DNA of 64,000 nt, from NCBI GenBank assembly GCA_050944855.1, contig JBMNRU010000011.1, forward strand, positions 1-64,000. Direction: 5' to 3'. The translations under genes and the position numbers were made by a program. The stretch is from Lactonifactor sp050944855. GTDB lineage: Bacteria; Bacillota; Clostridia; Lachnospirales; Lachnospiraceae. The notes under the pieces are model-generated. The model searched no databases. It was not told the origin of the DNA and worked only from the letters and a program-made list of their open reading frames with translations. Positions 59,876 to 64,000 of the stretch are shown piece after piece (position 1 is the stretch's first letter; every line of letters starts with the position of its first letter).

Positions 59876-61111
59876 ATGAGAGAAAAGTTATTAAACGAAA
59901 TCATAAACTTTTATTTGAGTTCTAGTAGATTTAATGGATTGCCTATTTATGATATAGATGAGTATGATGCAGAAGTAATGATAGAATTAATCAACGAAGG
60001 GATGGTAGAGGCAATATCCGAGAAAGATGTTTTGAATCCTCATATTAAGGGATTTGAACTGGGGTTATCAAAAGAGCATCAAATTAAGAATGCCAAAGAT
60101 GTAGATTCACATACTTGCTTCTATCCGACTGACAAGGCATTAGAGAAGGTAAAAATAGACTATCAATGTCCATATACTGCTCTTATGCAAAATGGAAAAG
60201 CGCAATTCGATATAATTTTTTTTGATGTAGAGATATTGGAGAGATATAATAATAATCCTAAGTTTTTAATAATGGACAATGGATATAGGGGATGCATCTC
60301 TATTAGAGATGAGTTCTATGATGAATCTGGCGAAAATGAATATATTAAGGATTATGGAATGGCTTATATTGATGGGGACAAATTAAATAGGGCAATTGGA
60401 GTATTTGTAATAGATTTGGCAAGCTTGGCACCCCGTATTCAAATGTTGTGGAAAGGGTTTGAGTTAGAAAAACAGGAGTCTTGCAAGATAAATGATGGGT
60501 TTGTAAAGAATTTGATTGAAGGACGCTGGGTAACACAACATTGGATTTTTCATGTACTTTTAGAGGAAATGAAAATTATAAATGCACAATGTAAGGCGAT
60601 GGAGCTGCCGGATCTTTTTTTACATGTATATGGTACAGGTTATAATGAAATGCCGGAAGGTTATAGAAGTATTTTGTTGCCAACACTAAAAAATTATTAT
60701 GATTTTATTTTAGTAATGGAAAAACTGATTGTTCATAATATTTCGATTAAGACTTTTCAAAAAGAATCTTTATGTATTGCAAAAGTGGAGCGTAAAGATG
60801 AAAATGGAAAAGATAAGGGTAGTATATCTATGCTACAAGAATGGCTCAAGAAGAATGTTACATCTAATTTTGATATAGACGAGGTTATTGTTAATCCGAT
60901 AAAATATATCAGAAAGATTAGACAGGTTCCAGCTCATGAATTGACAGATAATAAGTATGATATTGATGTTTATGAAAAGCAAAAAGAACTAATGATAAAT
61001 ACATATGGGGCAATAAGAGCGATAAGAATATTGTTTATGGGGCATCCATTAGCAAAAGCTATAGATATACCAGATTATTTATTACAGGGCAAAGACATCG
61101 TTTTCTACTAG
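59876..61111 (+). CDS. Unrecognised protein in accessory region
   Basis: A 411-aa soluble protein without signal peptide or membrane helix; I do not recognise its family. It is AT-rich and uses ATA/AGA codons more than its neighbours on the left, a sign of recent acquisition. ATG 59876 is favoured by AAGG 9 bp upstream. It lies 26 bp before the AlbA_2/Schlafen-type gene and may be functionally linked. A defence role is possible only from context. Confidence 0.7.
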   Translation: MREKLLNEIINFYLSSSRFNGLPIYDIDEYDAEVMIELINEGMVEAISEKDVLNPHIKGFELGLSKEHQIKNAKDVDSHTCFYPTDKALEKVKIDYQCPYTALMQNGKAQFDIIFFDVEILERYNNNPKFLIMDNGYRGCISIRDEFYDESGENEYIKDYGMAYIDGDKLNRAIGVFVIDLASLAPRIQMLWKGFELEKQESCKINDGFVKNLIEGRWVTQHWIFHVLLEEMKIINAQCKAMELPDLFLHVYGTGYNEMPEGYRSILLPTLKNYYDFILVMEKLIVHNISIKTFQKESLCIAKVERKDENGKDKGSISMLQEWLKKNVTSNFDIDEVIVNPIKYIRKIRQVPAHELTDNKYDIDVYEKQKELMINTYGAIRAIRILFMGHPLAKAIDIPDYLLQGKDIVFY

Positions 61112-61137
61112 AAAATGAATTGAGGAGGAAATAGGAT

Positions 61138-62559
61138 ATGTTAGCAGATGAGATTAAGGCAGGGGAGTCAACTAATATTGAGTTTAAGGTTGAGGTTCCT
61201 AAGAAAAGTGAAAGGTATATAAAGAGTGTTATTGCGTTTGCTAACACAGCTGGTGGCAAGATTATTATTGGTGTGGATGATGAAACACATGAGATAGTAG
61301 GAGTTGATAAAGATGAAATCTTTAAGATTATGGACAGTATAACAAATACTATTTCTGATATGTGCTATCCGCAGATATTCCCCAATATTGGAGTAGATAC
61401 TGTTGATGGAAAGTGTGTAGTTGTTATTGAAATATACCCAGGAGCGAGCAGACCATATTATATCAAATCACTCGGAAAAGAATCAGGTACTTATATCAGA
61501 GTATCAGGAACATCCAGACCGGCTGATGAAGCGATTTTAAAAGACTTAGAGTTGCAGGGAACTAATCACTCTTTTGATGAGATGATTTGCGTAGAGCAAA
61601 AATATGATCCACTCCTTGCAGAAAGGCTATGTGCTGCCATTAAGAGTTATATGGTGGAGGCTGCCAAAACGAAAAGTGAAAAAGAAAAAGTAAAAGATGT
61701 AACAGTACAGAATTTAATTAATTGGGGTATTGTAAAAAATTTGGACGGAATACTGGTTCCAACAAATGCCTTTGTTTTATTGACAAATAATACATTTCCA
61801 TTTGCAAAAATTCAATGTGCATTATTTAAAGGTACTGAAAGAGTTATATTTATTGATAAAAGAGACTTTGAAGGTCCGCTTTATGAGCAGATTGAAGAAG
61901 CGTATGAATTTGTATTGAAGCATATCAATTTGGGGGCAGAGATAAATGGTCTTGTAAGAACAGACACATATGAATTGCCAACAGAAGCAATTAGAGAGGC
62001 AATTGTAAATGCTATGACACACAGAAATTTTTTGGACAGATCTTGTGTACAAGTGGCGGTATATGATGACAGAGTTGAGATTACTTCTCCTGGAATGTTG
62101 TATGGAGGTCTGACGATAGAGCAGATTAAGGAAGGTGGTTCAAAAATTCGTAACAGATGTATTGCAGAAGTGTTTAGTAGGATGAAGATTATCGAAAGTT
62201 GGGGAACTGGTATTAAGAGAATGTTTAGTTCTTGTAAAGAATATGGCATTAGAGAGCCAGAATTACTGGAGATCGGTGACAGCTTTAGAGTAAATTTGTA
62301 TAGACCGTCTTATAACGATATTCACCAAAGTTCACCAAAAAGTTCACTAAAAAGTTCACTAAAAGATGTGAACCAAACACAGCAGAAAATTATAGAAATG
62401 ATTCTTTTAAATCCGAAAATGACGCAGACTGCAATGGCAGAAGAATTAGGCATAACATCAAGAGCTGTCAAAAAGAGTATTAAAGAGTTAAATGAGAAGG
62501 GCATATTGCAGCGAGTCGGTTCAGCAAGAAGTGGTTATTGGGAAGTAAAAGATATTTAG
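61138..62559 (+). CDS. AlbA_2 (Schlafen-like) domain putative ATP-binding transcriptional regulator
   Basis: A 473-aa protein. The N-terminal AlbA_2 domain shows ESTNIEFKVEVPKKSERYIKSVIAFANTAGG...IIIGVDD; the middle GHKL-like ATPase part has REAIVNAMTHRNF and IIESWGTGIKRMF; the C-terminal winged helix is MTQTAMAEELGITSRAVKKSIKELNEKG. Members are common in accessory and defence regions; actual role unclear. A tandem 12-nt repeat codes for SSPKSSLKSSLK before the winged helix. GAGGAGG supports ATG 61138. Confidence 0.88.
   Translation: MLADEIKAGESTNIEFKVEVPKKSERYIKSVIAFANTAGGKIIIGVDDETHEIVGVDKDEIFKIMDSITNTISDMCYPQIFPNIGVDTVDGKCVVVIEIYPGASRPYYIKSLGKESGTYIRVSGTSRPADEAILKDLELQGTNHSFDEMICVEQKYDPLLAERLCAAIKSYMVEAAKTKSEKEKVKDVTVQNLINWGIVKNLDGILVPTNAFVLLTNNTFPFAKIQCALFKGTERVIFIDKRDFEGPLYEQIEEAYEFVLKHINLGAEINGLVRTDTYELPTEAIREAIVNAMTHRNFLDRSCVQVAVYDDRVEITSPGMLYGGLTIEQIKEGGSKIRNRCIAEVFSRMKIIESWGTGIKRMFSSCKEYGIREPELLEIGDSFRVNLYRPSYNDIHQSSPKSSLKSSLKDVNQTQQKIIEMILLNPKMTQTAMAEELGITSRAVKKSIKELNEKGILQRVGSARSGYWEVKDI
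62321..62364 (+). repeat. In-frame tandem 12-nt repeat
   Basis: Three to four units of TTCACYAAAAAG-type sequence within the regulator gene, each adding about four residues (S-S-L-K). Copy-number change would keep the reading frame. Confidence 0.7.
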
Positions 62560-62621
62560 AAAGATTTGAAAAGAGGTAGAGTTATGGTCGACAAAAGAGA
62601 AACGGATTATGAATAAGCATT

Positions 62622-62900
62622 ATGAACTTATCTCCAGCGGTAAAGAAAGAATATAAAAAGTTGTATGTTGCCTATAAGCTGGATACTAATTTTGTTGATA
62701 TTGTTTTCTAGAGGCAAAGATTGTGTATTTCGATTAATATGAAGTTTTCAGGGATTAATGATCCTAATGGTATCTGCAAAGATATTATCGGTTTAGGACG
62801 TTGGGGAAATGGTGACGGTGAACTGTTTATGGAGTATCAGGATGAATCGGATCAAATCATGGAAATTGTGAAGCAATCTTTTGATGCGCAGGCAGAATAA
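62622..62900 (+). pseudogene. Remnant of a DUF5655-domain protein
   Basis: In one frame: LYVAYKLDTNFVDIVF, a stop TAG (62709-62711), then RLCISINMKFSGINDPNGIC and LGRWGNGD to a natural stop at 62898-62900. This matches the C-terminal DUF5655 domain (FVDIV, INMKF..DP, GxWGNGD). The N-terminal part is missing and there is an internal stop, so the gene is broken. DUF5655 often accompanies DUF262 nuclease proteins in defence regions. Confidence 0.8.
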
Positions 62901-62931
62901 TGACTTCGATACGTTAAAGGAGGATTCCTAT

Positions 62932-63978
62932 TTGAAAAAGAAAAAAGACGAAATTACCATCCGTTCCAGTGCAGCAGAATACTTAACCTATGTTGCCTCT
63001 GTTGGCGATCAGCAGGACAGCATTGAGATGCGCTATGAGGATGAGAATATATGGCTGACACAGAAGATGATGGCCACACTGTATGATGTAGATGTTCGTA
63101 CAATCAATGAGCATATTAAGAAGATTTATTCTGATTCAGAACTTGAGGAAGATTTAACTATCCGGAATTTCCGGATAGTTCAAACCGAAGGTTCACGTCA
63201 GGTGACTCGTAATACGAAGCATTATAATCTTCAAATGATTATTGCTGTTGGGTTCAAAGTGAATAATGAACGAGCAGTGCAGTTTCGTAAGTGGGCCAAT
63301 GGCATTGTGAAGGACTACACCATCAAAGGCTGGGTAATGGATGACGAGCGCCTGAAAAACGGTGGCTCTGTGCTCACAACAGAATACTTTGACCGCCTGC
63401 TTGAGCAGATTCGTGAGATTCGTTTGTCTGAGCGTAGATTCTATCAGAAGATAACGGATATCTATGCTACAGCTCTTGATTATGACCGTACAGCAAAAAC
63501 AACGAAACAATTTTTTGCGAAGGTACAGAACAAGATGCACTACGCAGTGCATGGACATACAGCTGCAGAATTGATTTATGAGCGTGTAGATGCTGATAAG
63601 CCACATATGGGACTGACTACATGGGCTGCGGCACCGGAAGGTAAGATTGTAAAAAGTGACGTCAGCATTGCAAAGAATTATCTTTCAGAACAGGAAATGC
63701 GTTCTTTGGAACGTATTGTTTCGGCGTATCTGGATTTGGCAGAAGACCGTGCAGAGCGACACATTCCAATGACAATGGAGGACTGGGCGAAGCGTTTGGA
63801 TTTATTCCTGATGGCCGATGATAGAGAGGTCCTTCAGGATGCAGGAAAAATCACGGCAGAGATTGCTAAGGCAAAAGCAGAGACAGAATTTGAAAAATAC
63901 CGTGTCATTCAGGACAGATTATTTATGTCTGATTTTGATAAATATATGCTGGAATTGGAAGAGAGTGCAAAGAAATAG
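62932..63978 (+). CDS. RhuM-family (virulence RhuM) protein
   Basis: A 348-aa RhuM protein with the family core IEMRYEDENIWLTQKMMATLYDVDVRTINEHIKKIYSDSEL and FRIVQTEGSRQVTR. Homologues occur in mobile and restriction-modification regions; the molecular role is unknown, perhaps nucleic acid binding. TTG 62932 is preferred because AAGGAGG lies 8 bp upstream; the frame is open up to 62881. It follows the broken DUF5655 gene directly and is complete at its 3' end. Confidence 0.87.
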   Translation: MKKKKDEITIRSSAAEYLTYVASVGDQQDSIEMRYEDENIWLTQKMMATLYDVDVRTINEHIKKIYSDSELEEDLTIRNFRIVQTEGSRQVTRNTKHYNLQMIIAVGFKVNNERAVQFRKWANGIVKDYTIKGWVMDDERLKNGGSVLTTEYFDRLLEQIREIRLSERRFYQKITDIYATALDYDRTAKTTKQFFAKVQNKMHYAVHGHTAAELIYERVDADKPHMGLTTWAAAPEGKIVKSDVSIAKNYLSEQEMRSLERIVSAYLDLAEDRAERHIPMTMEDWAKRLDLFLMADDREVLQDAGKITAEIAKAKAETEFEKYRVIQDRLFMSDFDKYMLELEESAKK

Positions 63979-64000
63979 CATGATTGCTTTTTTTCAATGT

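Overview
The window looks like a chromosomal segment of a Gram-positive, spore-forming anaerobe of the Clostridia, most likely a Lachnospiraceae-type gut bacterium. This rests on gene content: a YlmC/YmxH-type PRC-barrel sporulation protein, DUF4364 and DUF1836 proteins, RlmD with a clostridial-type C-terminal tail, YerC, AGGAGG-type ribosome binding sites, a GAAC-N4-GTTC SOS box, ferredoxin/NAD(P)-linked anaerobic redox enzymes and no respiratory chain. Species cannot be read from the sequence alone.

Layout. 1-1600: the 3' end of a 23S rRNA gene, tRNA-Trp, a surface protein and tRNA-Gly. 1700-7430: a PduL-type phosphotransacylase, then a TetR regulator with two matching operators and an efflux locus (MFS pump, ABC permease and ATPase). 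7430-23100: mostly housekeeping genes (M20 amidohydrolase, L,D-transpeptidase, MutY, glycosyltransferase, HAD phosphatase, PAP2 phosphatase, lipid kinase, aldo/keto reductase, SOS-controlled DinB, SPOR amidase, nucleoid-associated protein). Embedded here are a foldback element (14936-15087) and a ~220-nt structured RNA candidate (17343-17564, minus strand).

21265-38060 is the most interesting part: a SARP/BTAD-AAA activator gene followed by 14 co-directional genes that look like an undescribed catabolic pathway. They are RidA, a non-pyrrolysine MttB-family methyltransferase, a Na+/solute symporter, an unknown protein, a ferredoxin-like protein, a three-subunit molybdenum hydroxylase, an aromatic-amino-acid-lyase homologue whose MIO-forming Ala-Ser-Gly is absent, two tandem aconitase-X large/small pairs, and an Ldh_2-family reductase. 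The lead promoter has no -35 box; in its place are two direct repeats 11 bp apart, as expected for a SARP-type activator. The gene set suggests import of a small N-containing compound, possibly a betaine or hydroxylated cyclic amino acid, followed by elimination, hydroxylation, dehydration and reduction. The MIO-less lyase raises ergothioneine or another histidine betaine as a candidate, but the substrate is unproven.

38100-59720: NrdR, an aminotransferase, a MATE pump, topoisomerase III, a TIM-barrel protein, a minus-strand NuoE/NuoF/NfnB-like operon resembling the Sporomusa-type electron-bifurcating transhydrogenase, YerC, a PHP phosphatase, an unusually short solute-binding lipoprotein, malic enzyme, a TIGR01212 radical SAM protein, PcrA and RlmD. 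A second foldback element (50214-50390) and REP-like repeats (7697, 55271, 55332) lie between genes. 59870-63980 is an AT-rich accessory patch: an unrecognised protein, an AlbA_2/Schlafen-type ATP-binding regulator, a broken DUF5655 gene and a RhuM-family gene.
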